A program made the translations under genes and the position numbers. From Agrostemma githago (Eukaryota; Streptophyta; Magnoliopsida; Caryophyllales; Caryophyllaceae), in the NCBI GenBank assembly GCA_958450325.1, contig OY288250.1:49924898-49988897 (forward strand): a stretch of DNA of 64,000 nucleotides. The letters run 5' to 3'. Every line of letters starts with the position of its first letter. Position 1 is the first letter of the stretch. The notes under the pieces were generated by a model, which saw only the letters and a program-made list of their open reading frames with translations, had not been told where the DNA came from and searched no databases. Of this stretch, positions 20,881 to 32,724 are shown one piece after another.

Positions 20881-22552
20881 ACTCCCCCACACTTAACCCT
20901 TACTCGCCCTCGAGTAAGCACATACTAACTACTAAACTATCCGAGTGGGTATTAGCGCACCCTACGCCCCTTCAACTCACGCGAGTGCACTTAGAGGACA
21001 AGTGCACTCCGCTAGGCAAGTTGGGTCTTGCGACAAAACTGTGGATGCAACCGGACACCAAACACACAAACAAACAAACAAACACACAAACACACAAACA
21101 AACACATAATCGGTTGCACCCAAAAGAAAAACAAATACTGCTTCCCTCAAAAAGCGGTGAATAAAACACCGGTTTAGGACTCGAGGTAAGTGACAACGTT
21201 CCCAAGCTAGCAATACAAACCAAGGTGAACTAAACCCTAATAGTATGACGATCAAGCAATAAAAACATTGGTAACTTACCTAGGTCCTCCTAACGTTCTA
21301 AAAACGTACTACGGGACGATCGGCGGAGTGGAAAAGTGAAGAACCACGGTGTTAGTCGACAGTGTAGGTAAGTGAGACCCCGCCCCCTTTAGCGTGAGCG
21401 AAGAGGGTCGTCCCGTGTCCAAAACCGCCTAACTAGTCCAAGTAAAAAGGTGGAAAACATGCAAAATGAGGGAAGACCGACTAATGCCCCTATCATCCTT
21501 CCTCGGGACGCGGTCCTTTGGTAGGCTCTTCACGGCAAAAGTCGGAAAAAGGCTTATTTTTGTGAGGATTTCTTTTTGTGAGACGGGTTTTCTTTTGGTA
21601 TTTTCTATTTTTTCGACGTTTTGATTTGTTTGTTGCCATGCCATTTCTTTTTCTTCTTTTCTATTTTCTTTTTGGCTTTTGTGCCTTTTCTTTTTCTTCA
21701 TTCTTTTCTTTCTTTCATTTTTTTTTCTTTCTTTTTCTTTTCTTTGCCCTTTTTGACAAGATTTGGCTTTTTGGCATTTCATTGTGTAACGAGAAAGAGA
21801 GAATCAACAATTTGCAATTTATTGTGTGGAGATGTGTAGGAGGTAGGTGAATGGGTAAGTCGGGACGGGTCCTTCCCTTCAAACCCACAAAAAGTGGAGA
21901 ACTTGGACTAATCAAAACAATCCTAAACACGGTCACCTAGGGGACGAGACTCGGTAACCAAGGCCTTTTCACACCGTGGGTGGTCATAATGGTCAAAAGT
22001 GCAAACCCCGTAGTAAATTCCTAGTAAGCTAGGTGGACTCAAGGTAAAGGACCAACGAACTCATTGATTCAGGGTCATTCTACTAGATTAAAGTCCAAGA
22101 CTCGATTTATACTACTAGGAAGAGGAAATAGACACTCACACACTAGTCTCTAAACCGGGTTTTCGAAAACCATTTACACACAAGACACGAATACACACAC
22201 AAAACAAAGGCATGACGAAAACAAAAGGAAAAGAAACAAAGGCAACAAAAACAAAACAAGGTAAAACAAAACACATAGACAAAACAAACACCTCCCCTAT
22301 CATCCAAACAAGTCTCCAAATCAAACTCAAACTTTACAAAGCTCCACCCGAGCACACCACAACACACAAATCCTCCAAACTCCACAAGGAACAAAGAGGG
22401 AAAATGGGTGAAGAGATGTTACCGGAAGTCTTGAAAGCTCTCCAAAGCTATCGGCGATTTAAGCAACCTATAAGGAAAAAGGGAGGCAAAACACGCACAC
22501 AAAACAAATACACGACACAATGACACAAAAGGAAAACACACAAAAGAAAATT
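20881..22552 (-). mobile_element. Element C: 3' internal fragment of an Athila-like element
   Basis: Closely similar, in minus orientation, to the last 1.6 kb of B's internal region (reverse complement of about 16985-18644), starting with the terminal polypurine tract (20881-20896). Homology stops near 22550, where CACTA TNP2 sequence resumes. The rest of C (gag, primer site, outer LTR) is absent. It contains no gene. Confidence 0.8.
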
Positions 22553-24177
22553 CCCATCAACACTTTTGCATCTACCCTTACGATATTTCTTACATTCCTC
22601 AAGTAGAGCATCATCCTTCCAAAAGAGCATCCATCCATCGGGACAAGCATCAATCTTTTGATGCGGAAGTTGAAGACCTTTTACTATTTTTTTTAGTAGT
22701 GTAGAATGTTTTGGTCATAATGTTGTCTTTTGGGATGACCTTCTTAAGCAAGGCAACAAAACTGTCTATACACCCAAATGTAGGTTATACTCACATTTAA
22801 GGGTTAGTGTCGTAGACGCGACTTCTAACAATGTCATATCACACCCTCCATATAACGGCTTCTCCGAAGCGTCTAACATATCAAAAAATGCTTTTGCTCG
22901 TGGGTCTGGTTCCTGTGTGGTTGCTTGGTCATCGTCATTAGTGTACATGCTCTTGTCATTAAACACATTACACTCAACTACATCAACTATTATTCCCCAA
23001 CCCCCCCACATTTTGTTCAACCTCAGATTCCACAACAGGAGACGTCTCACCATGATAAATCCAACGATAATAATTTGGATAAAACTCATTTGAGATAATA
23101 TGTTCCTTAACCAGAATAATCTCCAAGAGTTTGAGGTTCTTACATTTCACACAAGGACATCTAAGTCTACCATCCGATGCGTATTCGGGTTGTTGTTTAG
23201 CAAACTCCAAAAACTATCAACACCCTCTAAAAATTGTGTTGTGGGACATCTTCACTTATAAAATCTTTCCTCATACATCCATTTTCGTTCAAATCTCTCC
23301 ATTTTTTTATCTAAAAAAATTTAGACAATAACCGAATACACATTATTTCCTTTAAATTAATATACTAATATACACTGCTCACATATTTAGTAGAACTCTC
23401 AATTCACCTAAACATAGTACTATTTGTACCTAATTAATCCGACTAATTATATCACTAAATCAGCCTAATTATATTTTGACTTTCAATTTCCTTACACATT
23501 TAAAAAAAACTCAATTCATTCGATTATCCAACCATGAATCCTAACTTTACACTAACAATCCATCTATTTCAAATTGGGGGAACCTTTGAGTAATTAACAT
23601 GCTAACTACATTAAATATTCCGATAACAACAAAACTATACTAAAAAACATCTAACTTAATTACTAATTTATTAAAATCACTAAATAGAAAACTTAAGAAA
23701 TAATTTAAACTAAGTATAGACAAAAAACATACCTTAATCAAGGAAAAGGGGAGAAAACAATAAGGAAATGAAGAGGAGAGGAGGGCGTCGGTATAGAGAG
23801 AAGTGTAGAGAGAGAAAGCGGAAATGAGAATGACGAAGGGGATGGGGGCTCGGCCAAATTTAAAAAAAGAGTCCAAAGCTTAGCGACCAACAGCGGTCGC
23901 TCGTCTTTTTCTGTCGGTCGCTAAGCGGATTTTTTTCGTCAGTTAGCGACCGATGGACGCTAGCCCCTACTTTGGTGACTGATATCGATCTTGCGTGTTT
24001 TTTTTAGCGAGCGATATCAACCGCTAAGCTATGTTCATTTTTTTCCACCCCACGTACCACTTGGTCTCTTTGCTTAGCGACCGATATCGGTCGCCCGTGT
24101 TTTTCTTAGTCGCTACAGAAGCGACTGACAGTTTGGTCGCGCGTGGGAGGTCGCAAATCGAGTATTTTCTTGTAGCG
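22553..24177 (-). mobile_element. CACTA transposon, 5' part with terminal end
   Basis: Upstream part of the element at 1-2711. It holds the N-terminal TNP2 remnants, then an AT-rich stretch without genes (23271-23880), then a cluster of subterminal repeats (23881-24150; variants of GCGACCGATATCGGTCGC). The end TTTTCTTGTAGCG at 24165-24177 is the reverse complement of a CACTA-type terminus, reading CGCTACAAGAAAA instead of the usual CACTACAAGAAAA. Confidence 0.8.
22560..23270 (-). pseudogene. TNP2 transposase of the CACTA element, N-terminal part
   Basis: Minus-strand frames show the transposase-associated domain (PF13963-like: EFAKQQPEYASDGRLRCPC, then CVKCKN and WIYHGE; 23040-23215). Next comes ARAKAFFDML-like sequence reading DPRAKAFFDMLDASEKPLYGG (about 22850-22915), and then KIDACPDGWMLFWKDD (about 22590-22650), where TNP2 proteins have a cysteine-rich segment. 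Frame changes and a stop (after EYNLHLGV, near 22766) show it is broken. The Athila-like cluster entered right after this segment; TNP2 continues at 2711. Confidence 0.8.
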
Positions 24178-24696
24178 TTATATGAAACCAATTTTTAAAG
24201 TAAGGAACCGTTTTCATATATGTAAAGGAGAAAAAAATGGGACCCACAATAAATGTATGAAACTTTTATCGTTGAAGAAAATAAAAAGTTTCATACATGG
24301 GTAGATATGCTTTGGTGACAATGAAAATATGTTGTATGCAACTGCAACCATTGGTATTGCCCTTAAATCAAACTTATATAAAGAAGGAACTTTTCGAGCG
24401 ATATGATTGATCTGTTACATCAAAACTCAATTTAGGAAAGTATCATTAACAATAAAAAAATCAAGTAGAGAATCTTTTAATTATTATAATAATATATTTA
24501 ATCTATCATATTAATGTGATGTTTTTTAATTTTCATTTTAAAACCTTTAAATTTCGTTTAACAAAAAATTATCGTAGACAAATTATAAAAATTAAATAAT
24601 TAGATTCTTGGTAGAAAATGTTTTCATTTGAGTATAAATTTCATATACTTTGTATCATATTGTTTGCTAAAAAAAATGATGAATTTATTATATATA
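24178..24696. other. AT-rich stretch without recognised features
   Basis: Lies between the CACTA end and the tandem array. A pair of short related segments around 24182-24205 and 24255-24300 (TATGAAAC, GTTTCATA) suggests a small inverted repeat, but no element could be defined. Confidence 0.4.
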
Positions 24697-24981
24697 AAAT
24701 TAGTAAAGTTATCCCACATCGACAAATTATAATAAGGTGATGAAATTCTATATTATAAATAAGAGTAATCATCCGTTCTTATATATCCACCAAAAATATT
24801 TTGAGTCTTGAAGAGTTCTTAAGATTAAGATTGTAAATTAAACTTTAAGTAATTATCTCACATCATCGAAAAATTATGATGAGGTTATGGAATTTTATAT
24901 TATAAATAAGAATAATAATAATTGACCAAAAAACTTTTAAGACTTAAAAAAACTCTTAATAAGACTACAAACTTAAAATTA
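24697..24981 (+). repeat. snRNA-promoter-like tandem array, left part
   Basis: Two degenerate units of about 140 bp. The first has TCCCACATCG at 24712-24721 and TATAAATA at 24754-24761, 32 bp apart; the second has a variant box at about 24855 and TATAAATA at 24901. The array is interrupted at 24981 by the copia element and continues at 32725. Confidence 0.8.
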
Positions 24982-25701
24982 TGTTAGAGTTACTGCTTCA
25001 AAAGAAGCTCATTTAAGTGGTATTAACTATCCCACATGGATCATTTATGACTACTATATTGTGTTTATATATGACCCACTAAAATGCTCTACTAGATGTG
25101 TACAAGTGAGGACTACGTACACCACACACGCGCGCGCGCCGAGTCGAGTCGAGTCGAGCACGGGCCGGGCTTTGGGCTTTGGTAGAGCGCCTGCGGCGCA
25201 CCGCTTGCGGGTAACTTTAGTAGTCGGGTTATCTGTTTATTCCAGAAGCATCCTTTTTCTTTCTTTGTTTCAGTCAGTCTTTGTGCAAATTCCGAGACTG
25301 ATTGTGCTGCTTCCCAACACTGATTACATGACTGATTGATGCAATTTACAGTGTGCATTTGTTGCTGTACACTGAACTTTTGTTCTTGCATCACTATCTA
25401 TACTGCCCTTCATTTCACTTCAATCACACAAAAAACATACTCTCATATTCATATCTTTCTCTCTGTTCCGGTTAAGTTATTGACAAACGTTCTTGGCTGT
25501 ATTCAACCGTTCTTCACCTACACTGAAGTTACGGTATAGTTGTGGAATCCTGGGAGTTGAGTGCCATTGAGGCCGTGTGTAGCAGACGGGGCATAAATCA
25601 ACTTTAGGACAGTGACGTTTGTCGCGACACAGCTTCTGTATTTTGTTCCAGATAAGATCTATCCCTTCTCTTTCCCCACTTCTACTACTACGGTGATAAC
25701 A
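24982..25701 (+). repeat. 5' LTR of the copia element
   Basis: 720 bp. Includes ATCCCACATGG (25029-25039), a near match to the snRNA upstream element, and a TATA-like TTATATATG (25066-25074). No standard initiator-Met primer site follows directly; the sequence after the LTR reads ATCTAAAGTTGATT. Confidence 0.9.
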
Positions 25702-25733
25702 ATCTAAAGTTGATTAAAATTTCGTTTATCATC

Positions 25734-28700
25734 ATGGTTGGTAGTCCTGTGATAAGTGTAGTTTGTAGTGTCTATTTTACTGTGTTTTGGTCCCATTTTC
25801 CTTGTGGAATCGCTCCTTGGGAGCGGTTTATGGGTTTCTTATGCTTCTTTTAGTTCGTTTCAGGTTCCCGAGACCGATTTGGAAGAGTTGGAGAAATTCC
25901 GATTCAATACATACACATTTTGGAGCCAACGAAATTAAGGAACGATGACTTGATGCCTCGGAGTCGACCCCGAGACCTCGGGACCCAATCCCGAGCCTCC
26001 GAGACCCAATCCCGAGTCCCGAGAATCGAAGAGAAACCCATGAGAAGCAAGGAGGGACCAAAAGGAGCTTAAAGGAGGCCTACAAGGCTCATCCCGTTCG
26101 GGATGGCCTCAACCCGTCCCGGTTGAAGTGCACGAATTGAACTGCTGCTGTCTTGGGTCTATCCCAACCGGGATGAGTTCATCCCGATCGGGACCACCTC
26201 ATCCCGATCGGGACCAACTCATCCCGACCGGGATGAGCCCAGTTCAGCCCGCAATCGCATTGTTTCATCTCCTTTCCACTTGTAACCCTATATATACCCC
26301 CCTCTTGTATTAAGACACCATCTTATGTTATATTCTTCACTTCTCCTTAAACCCTAGACTACTTTAGGTTAGATTAGATTAGATTAGTGTAGATTAGTCG
26401 GTAATTAGTCCTTAATCTTAGTTTACTCTTGTATTATTGGATCTCTTGAAGAATTCATCCAAGATTGACAACCTTGGTGGATGAATTTGGGTTTTCTTCT
26501 ATGCAAGTGTTCTCCTTTTTCATTCTTAACTAGTTTGGTATAATTCTTTCTTCCTTTTTATTCTTAATCTTGTTTGTTCATCCAAGTTTGCATCTTTTTT
26601 CATTTTATTGTTCTTAGTTCATTGTTTTTACTAGTTTGTTTATGTATGCTTGTTTTCTTATGTTGATTCATCTTGTTCTTGTTAGTTATAGTTTGATTAT
26701 GTTAGAGTAGACTCTTGCTAGGGTTAGTAAGGTGATTTGGGTGTTAATGGATGATTAAGGGATTGTTGGAGATGTTGGTGGAAGATTTGGGTTTCCTCTT
26801 GGATTGATGCATATCACATGTTTGTTGAAATGCTTGAATGACTAGTAGTTGCAATTACTTGTTTTTCTTGCCTTTCTCTTGTGGGTGATAGTTTTTTTGT
26901 GGGTTTGGTTCCCTCACTACATAGCGAGAGCTCGGTGAGGACGACCCCTAGGTCGGTCTAAGTAGCGAGAGCCCGGATGCGACCTAGGCCACTATAGCAC
27001 GTTAGAACCCCGTTTGTCATGTGTGTCGCCGAGATGGGTTTTAGGTGGAACCTCTAGGTCGGTCTAAGTTGCAAGAGCCCGGACCTCACCTAGATTACCC
27101 TACTACTCCCTTCACTCTAGTTCTTTCCCGACCATTCCGTTACCCCTTTGACCCCGACCTAATTCTAGCCCGTTTTCCTTAGTTGTTTTCTCCGTCTCCT
27201 TAGCCATAGCCTTAGTTTTCTCCCCTCTTATCATTCTTGTTTAGCGTAGTCCGTTGACTTAGTCTAGTAATCGGGTGACCTTAGTCTAGACTTTACATTA
27301 CCGTCCCCGTGGATTCGACCCGACTTACCCTATCTACCCTAGTTAGGATTAGCCGGTTATATTATTGACGGTTGGGACGTGACGAATCCCTCCCATCATC
27401 CTGATAGTGTTGTTGCCTCTACTCCTCCACCTCCTGTTGTCATTTCCGTTCCTACTGCTTTTGTTCATAACCCTTTCATACCCGACATGTCCAGATTAGA
27501 ACTTTTTGATGGAAAAAATTACCGTATGTGGTCGGATAAAATGGAATTTTTTCTAACTCAATTAGGGGTCGTTTATACACTTACAAAAACTGAGACTCCA
27601 GAAAATTCGGGTAGAGATTTCGGAACGGATAATGTTACTTGTAGGGGAATGTTATTGCATTATATGACTTCTTCTTTGTACTTGATTTATAGTAAGTTTA
27701 AGAAGGCTACTGAAATTTGGGATGCTCTCAAAACCAAGTATGGTTCTGATGATTATGGAACGAAAAAGTACACATGCAATCGTTGGTTAAATTTCAAGCT
27801 AGTCAATGAGAAACCCATTTTAGATCAAGTCCATGAGTACGAAAATCTATGTGTAGAGGTAATGGCGGAAGGTATGAAAATTTGTGATATTTTTCAGGCT
27901 AATTGTCTATTAGATAAACTTCCGGTTTCTTGGGAAAATTATGTTCGTAGTATGACACACAAACAAAAGGATTTTACTCTTTTAGAACTAGTGTTTCATA
28001 TAAAGATTGAGGAACAAAACCGTATACAAACTTTAGGTAAACAAGTCGAACACTCTTCTTCCATGGCTAATCTGACCGAGTCTAAGAATCATATTACAAG
28101 AGTCAGAAACGGGGTAACAAGTCTTCTAATCAAGTTCATGGGACTAGAAACCAGAATACCTTCAAACGGGATGGCAAAGAGGATTCTAAAGGTGAAGGTA
28201 AACGGGAATTTAAGGGAAATTGTTTTACATGTGGTAAACCGGGTCACTCTTCTAGATTTTGTCCCAAAGGCTTTTCTCCTGCTGGTAAACGGAACCCAAA
28301 TAAATCTCATGTTAATCTTACTGAACAAGATGACGATATTATTGTTGCTGCTGTTGTGTCAGAAGTTAATTTAGTAAGCAATTTTTTCGAATGGGTTGTT
28401 GATACCGGCGCTACAAGGCACATCTACTCCAATCGGGATGTTTTCTTGGATTACTCTCAAGTACCAAGTGGGCAATGTGTATTTATGGGAAATTCTAGCA
28501 CCGTGAAGGTACATGGTAAAGGGAAAGTCATTTTGAAACTCACTTCCGGTAAGACTCTTGAACTTAATAACGTGCTACATGTTCCTGATATACGAAGAAA
28601 TCTTATCTCTGGAGCTTTATTAAACAAAGCAGGTATCAAATTAGCTTTCGAATCTGAAAAACTTGTGCTTACTAGAAATGGGAATTTTGTTGGTAAAGGC

Positions 28701-31320
28701 TTTTGTAATGGTGGATTATTTGTACTAGACATAGAAGTTATTAATAAGAATTCGTCCGCTTCTGTTTATATTGCTGAGTCTGTTTCTTTGTGGCATGCTA
28801 GACTAGGACATGTGAATGTGACCTCCATTAAGAACATGAAAAAACATGACCTTATTCCTGACTTTAGCGACACAAATTTTGATAAGTGTGAAATATGTGT
28901 CGAAGCTAAGCATGCTAAAACACCCTTTACTAAATGTGTGGAACGTTCTTCTACGCTTCTTGAGCTGATTCACTCAGACTTAGCCGACTTTAAGAACAGC
29001 ACAAGTAGGGGTGGGAAACATTACTATATCACTTTTGTGGATGATTTTTCTCGCTACACTAGGGTCTATTTATTAACAACCAAAGATGAGGCTGAAGACA
29101 AGTTCATAGAGTTTAAAGCCGAGGTTGAAAATCAATTAGACCTTAAAATAAAACGAGTAAGATCTGACCGGGGAGGTGAATACGACGGTAATCCACTTAG
29201 TGATTTTTGTAAGACCCATGGTATTATACATGAAAGGACTGCCCCCTATGCACCCCAACAAAACGGTGTTGCCGAACGCAAAAATCGATCACTTAAGAAT
29301 ATGATGAATGCAATGTTGTTGAGTTATGGAATGCCTACTAATATGTGGGGTGAAGCAGTTCTTTATGCATGTCATGTTCTGAACCGTGTACCTCATAAGA
29401 AAACAGGTAAGACTTCTTATGAGCTGTGGAAAGGATACAAGCCCAATCTCAAATACCTCAAAGTGTGGGGGTGCCTGGCAACGATCGGGATTCCAATGTT
29501 TCAAAGGAGCAAAATTGGACCGAAAACCGTAGACGGAATCTTCATCAGGCATGCCATGAATAGTGCCGCTTACCGCTTCATTCTTAAAGATTCGTCCGGT
29601 TTCGGGGCCATAAAAGAATCTAGAGATGCAGAATTTTTTGAGCATATTTTTCCTATGAAAACTAACTCTTTGGCTCCTGTTGTTGCAGCGCGTCCCCCTA
29701 CTCCTGCGGTGGTTCCCGAGGAACCTCGAAGGAGCAAACGATCCAGGACCGAAACCAGTTTTGGTCCAGATTTCGTGATCGCTTTTCTTGCCGAAACGAG
29801 TTTAGTTGATGAGTATGTTGTAAATGTTTTTATGCTCGAAACAGATCCTAGAACTTATAAAGAGGCTATGAGCTCCATTGATTCCACCTTTTGGCTTCAA
29901 GCCATTAATAGTGAAATAGAGTATATTATGAGTAATAACACTTGGGTGTTAACAGATTTACCTAGGGGTTGTAAACCCCTAAGTAACAAGTGGGTGTTTA
30001 AAAAGAAACTCAAACCCGATGGCTCAGTTGATAAATTTAAGGCCAGACTTGTTGTATGTGGTAATCGTCAAACGAAAGGTTTGGATTTCTTTGATACTTA
30101 CTCACCTGTTACTAAAGTGTCTACTATTAGGGCTCTAATTGCACTTGCGTCTATACATGATTTAGTTATTCATCAGATGGATGTAAAGACTGCATTTTTA
30201 AATGGCGACCTTGATGAAGAGATCTACATGAAACAACCAGAAGGTTTTTTGGCTCCTGGACAAGAGAACAAGGTATGCAAGCTCATCAGGTCCTTGTACG
30301 GTCTGAAACAAGCACCAAAGCAATGGTATGACAAATTTGACAAAACTATCAGATTCAATGGTTTCACGGTAAACGATTCTGATGCATGTGTGTATTCTAA
30401 ATATGATTATTCTGGTTGTGTAATAGTATGTTTGTATGTGGATAATATGCTCATATTTGGAACAAACATGCATGTGGTAGACGCTACCAAGAGTTTTCTA
30501 AATTCGTGTTTTGACATGAAAGACCTAGGGGAGGCCGATGTTATTCTTGGGGTAAAAATCACTAGAACAAAAACAGGATTATGTTTGAGTCAGTCTCACT
30601 ACACGGAAAAAATTATGAGAAAGTTCAATCAGTTTGATAGTTTACCCCTGTCCTCACCCTATGACTCTAGTATAGATCTGGCTAAAAAGCCCGGGAACAG
30701 TGTGGGACAAGAGGAATATGCCAAGATTATAGGTAGTGTCATGTACCTAATGAATTATACTAGACCCGACATTGCCTACGCAGTAAGCAGACTAAGTAGG
30801 TACACTCATAACCCCAGACAAGACCATTGGACGGCCCTTATTCGTTTGTTGAGATACTCGAGGGGTACTATGGATTGGGGTTTACATTTTGAGAGAACAC
30901 CTGCGGTTCTAGAAGGTTATACTGATGCTAATTGGATAGCCGATTCTCCTGATATTTTATCTACTAGTGGTTATGTGTTTACACTTGCTAGTGGTGCTAT
31001 TTCATGGAAATCGTCTAAACAAACTTGCATTGCTAAATCGACAATGAAATATGAATTTATTGCTCTAGAATGGCAGGACAGGAAGCTGAGTGGCTTAGGA
31101 GTCTGCTAGTTGACATTCCATTGTGGGGAAGCCGACTCCATCAATCTCCATGCATTGTGAGAATAAAGCTGCAATTGGGGTAGCTCACAGTCAAACATAC
31201 AATGGGAAAAGGAGACACATACGCCTAAGGCATGGAATTGTGAGGAATCTGATCAGAGAAAATGTAATCTCAATTGAGTTTGTAAGATCCGAGAGGAACA
31301 TAGCGGATCCTTTCACCTAA
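25734..31320 (+). pseudogene. copia gag-pol polyprotein (interrupted and frameshifted)
   Basis: The start is ATG 25734 (MVGSP), split after the fifth codon by the solo LTR and resuming at 27404. Order: gag (RLELFDGKNYRMWSDKMEF near 27500), CCHC knuckle CFTCGKPGHSSRFC (about 28222-28263, in the frame after a shift near 28093), protease DTGA (about 28401), GAG-pre-integrase and H2C2 finger (28780-28920), integrase core (28970-29300, VDDFSRY), reverse transcriptase (29930-30560, MDVKTAFLNGDL), and RNase H (30900-31320). Defects: frame shifts near 28093, 31068 and 31115; a stop at 31318-31320; and the RT catalytic box reads YVDN (Asn codon 30444-30446) instead of YVDD. The copy is dead. GTG at 27379 lies in the solo LTR and is not a real start. 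Confidence 0.9.
25745..27403 (+). mobile_element. Athila-like solo LTR with perfect target duplication
   Basis: LTR 25750-27398 (1649 bp), TGATAAGTGTAG...CCCATCA, flanked by TCCTG at 25745-25749 and 27399-27403. It contains the U3 palindromes (26085-26245), a TATA box (26289-26297) and CGAGAGCCCGG-type motifs near 26930-27080. It is inserted in codon six of the copia gag gene. A lone LTR with an intact duplication indicates loss of the internal region by LTR-LTR recombination. Confidence 0.95.
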
Positions 31321-31989
31321 GACCTTGGTAGAAAGATGGTGCTGGAGACAGCACGAGAAATGGGTTTAAAGCCCGTAAAGGAGTAAACTGGGATTGATAC
31401 CCAACTTAGCTCAGCTAAGGTCAAATGCGGTCAAACGAAGTCACAGTGAACTCGAGTAATAATGTCACAACCATTTCCCTTTGTAATTGTTTTGCGTGAC
31501 ATATGGTGTACTTTGATATCTATTGTCTTGTGTTTTAAGGTTGAGCCTTGACTCTTAATAAATTCATAGTCCTAAACGGATGGTTTGTGACAGTCAAACC
31601 TGATGAATTTACCTATGTGAATGTGGGGGATTATTGCTCTAAACCCCAAGAGATCCTTAGGCTTTAGGATCTCTAGAGGCATTCATGAATTACCAGGATT
31701 CATTTGGAGAGCACTTGGGAAGTCCAAGTAAAACACTTACTATATATAGTTAGCGTTCATGATGAGTTCATGGATGGTGCGAATACTAGCCCTGATTTGA
31801 GTACGGTAATAAGTGCGCAACTAACCTTTTACCAACATCATTAGGAGGTTAAAGACTTCGATCCACCTCTAAATGATGGTTCTAGGTTTTTGTACGCACT
31901 GGGTGTCAGTTAAAGTCCACAAGACACTGAACATCTAAACACTAAAACTCCCTTTGCCAATAATTTCTCCATTTCTCTTCTTCTTTTGA

Positions 31990-32003
31990 ATCATGTGGGG
32001 GAT
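31990..32003 (+). other. Polypurine tract of the copia element
   Basis: ATGTGGGGGAT directly before the 3' LTR (TGTTAGAG at 32004). Confidence 0.75.
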
Positions 32004-32724
32004 TGTTAGAGTTAATGCTTCAAAAGAAGCTCACTTAAGTGGTATTAACTATCCCACATGGATAATTTATGACTACTATATTGTGTTTATATATGACCCA
32101 CTAAAATGCTCTACTAGATGTGTACAAGTGAGGACTACGTATACCACACACGCGCGCGCGCCGAGTCGAGTCGAGCACGAGCCGGGCCGAGCTTTGGGCC
32201 TGCGGCGCACCGCTTGCGGGTAATTTTAGTAGTCGGGTTATCTGTTTATTCCAGAAGCATCCTTTTTCTTTCTTTGTTTCAGTCAGTCTTTGTGCAATTT
32301 TCGAGACTGATTGTGCTCCTTCACAACACTGATTACATGACTGATTGATGCAATTTACAGTGTGCATTTGTTGCTGTACACTGAACTTTTGTTCTTGCAT
32401 CACTATATATACTACCCTTCACTTCACTTCAGTCACACAAAAAACATACTCTCATACTCATACTCTCATATTCATATCTTTCTCTCTGTTCCGGTTAAGT
32501 TATTGGCAAACGTTCTTGGCTGTATTCAACCGTTCTTCACCTACACTGAAGTTACGGTATAGTTGTGGAATCCTGAGAGTTGAGTGTCATTGAGGTCGTG
32601 TGTAGCAGACGGGGCATAAATCAACTTTAGGACAGTGACGTTTGTCGCGACACAGCTTCTGTACTTTGTTCCAGATAAGATCTATCCCTTCTCTTTCCCT
32701 ACTTCTACTACTACGGTGATAACA
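32004..32724 (+). repeat. 3' LTR of the copia element
   Basis: 721 bp, nearly the same as the 5' LTR; small indels near 32160-32215 and in a CTCATACT repeat near 32455. Followed by AAATA and the tandem array. Confidence 0.9.

Larger units (their letters stand above)
24982..32724 (+). mobile_element. Ty1/copia LTR retrotransposon with a nested solo LTR
   Basis: LTRs at 24982-25701 (720 bp) and 32004-32724 (721 bp), both TGTTAGAG...GATAACA. Target duplication is AATTA (left) and AAATA (right), one mismatch. The gag-pol frame runs from 25734 to about 31320 and is interrupted by an Athila-like solo LTR at 25750-27398. A polypurine tract GTGGGGGA precedes the 3' LTR. The domain order protease-integrase-RT-RNase H is that of copia; the sequence looks closest to the Tork lineage from memory, not tested. 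About 6.1 kb without the nested LTR. A noncoding stretch (31321-32003) separates pol from the 3' LTR. Confidence 0.92.

Noticed and set aside
25061..25339. Open frames in the copia LTRs (and 32101-32403)
   Set aside because: They occur in both LTRs at the same place and follow the LTR sequence, with no domain and no reason to be translated.
27379..27403. Start of the copia gag frame at a GTG
   Set aside because: These bases belong to the end of the solo LTR. The ancestral start is ATG 25734, before the insertion.
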